Of a stretch of DNA of 64,000 nucleotides, positions 63,929 to 64,000 are shown one piece after another. Within the stretch, counting starts at the first letter, position 1. Each line of letters opens with the position of its first letter. The stretch spans positions 103,239-167,238 of the forward strand of contig NZ_JBNGOT010000010.1 in the NCBI RefSeq assembly GCF_050589705.1, given 5' to 3'. A program made the translations under genes and the position numbers. The notes beneath the pieces are model-generated. The model made no database searches and was not told the DNA's origin. It saw only the letters and a program-made list of their open reading frames with translations. Origin of the DNA: Sunxiuqinia rutila. GTDB lineage: Bacteria > Bacteroidota > Bacteroidia > Bacteroidales > Prolixibacteraceae.

Positions 63929-64000
63929 TATCAAGATTTCCCTTCTGAATTTCTTCTTCGTTTCATCGCTGAACGGGGCAAAAGAAAGGGAAACCTGACT

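Noticed and set aside
63807..63998. Plus-strand 63-codon frame at the right edge
   Set aside because: It runs across the inverted repeats of the candidate oriT and has no family features, so coding is unlikely.
1..64000. CRISPR array, rRNA operon or prophage
   Set aside because: No regularly spaced direct repeats with unique spacers, no rRNA sequence and no phage structural genes were seen. The 40-bp repeats at 62360-62460 are palindromic operator sites with related spacers, not CRISPR.

Overview
The window looks like a chromosome segment of a Bacteroidota bacterium, probably a marine or gut-type Marinilabiliales/Prolixibacteraceae-like lineage (the order-level guess is inference). The supporting signs are a SusC/SusD pair, an ECF sigma/FecR-controlled polysaccharide utilisation locus (PUL), TAnnTTTG -7 promoter boxes, absence of Shine-Dalgarno sites and a CTnDOT-type integrase.

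Layout. 1-11,700 is ordinary chromosome: the 5' part of a TamB-like gene divergent from tsaD, a G3E GTPase, lrgB/lrgA, a HAD phosphatase, a histidine phosphatase, a tricorn-like S41 protease, phnA, rlmF and rpiB. 11,720-15,497 is an L-rhamnose module: an AraC regulator, then divergently rhaT, rhaM and rhaA. A small lipoprotein and tRNA-Leu(CAG) follow. Directly after the tRNA is a small integrated element (IntDOT-like integrase, ArdC-type antirestriction protein, IS3 remnant) up to about 19,200. 19,259-22,835 is a nitric-oxide defence module: Rrf2 sensor, Ric repair protein and, divergently, quinol-dependent NO reductase.

23,233-60,344 is one very large PUL, entirely on the minus strand. In the direction of transcription it holds ECF sigma, FecR, SusC with an STN domain, SusD, GH105, a BNR_4 propeller (GH145/PL42/ulvan-lyase-like), a broken lipoprotein gene, a GH36-like enzyme with NPCBM, a GH2 beta-galactosidase broken by a one-base frameshift, a GH5 enzyme, a DUF5107-TPR protein, a Gfo/Idh/MocA oxidoreductase, a DUF5703-like protein, a GH95-like protein, a DUF6067-type glycosidase, a five-bladed propeller glycosidase, a GH20 hexosaminidase and a GH95 alpha-L-fucosidase. 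The GH105 plus BNR_4 pair, the galactosidases and the nearby rhamnose genes together suggest a branched galactan or arabinogalactan-type glycan with rhamnose-uronic acid caps and fucose; this is inference.

60,590-64,000 is mobile DNA: an HsdR C-terminal remnant, a split HipBST-like toxin-antitoxin operon preceded by three operator-like repeats exactly 40 bp apart, a MobB-type relaxase, a MobC-type protein and an oriT-like set of inverted repeats running toward the right edge. The most interesting signals are the HipBST operon with its periodic operators, the block of poorly characterised PUL enzymes at 29-41.6 kb, and the several lesions (frameshift, in-frame stop, truncated genes).
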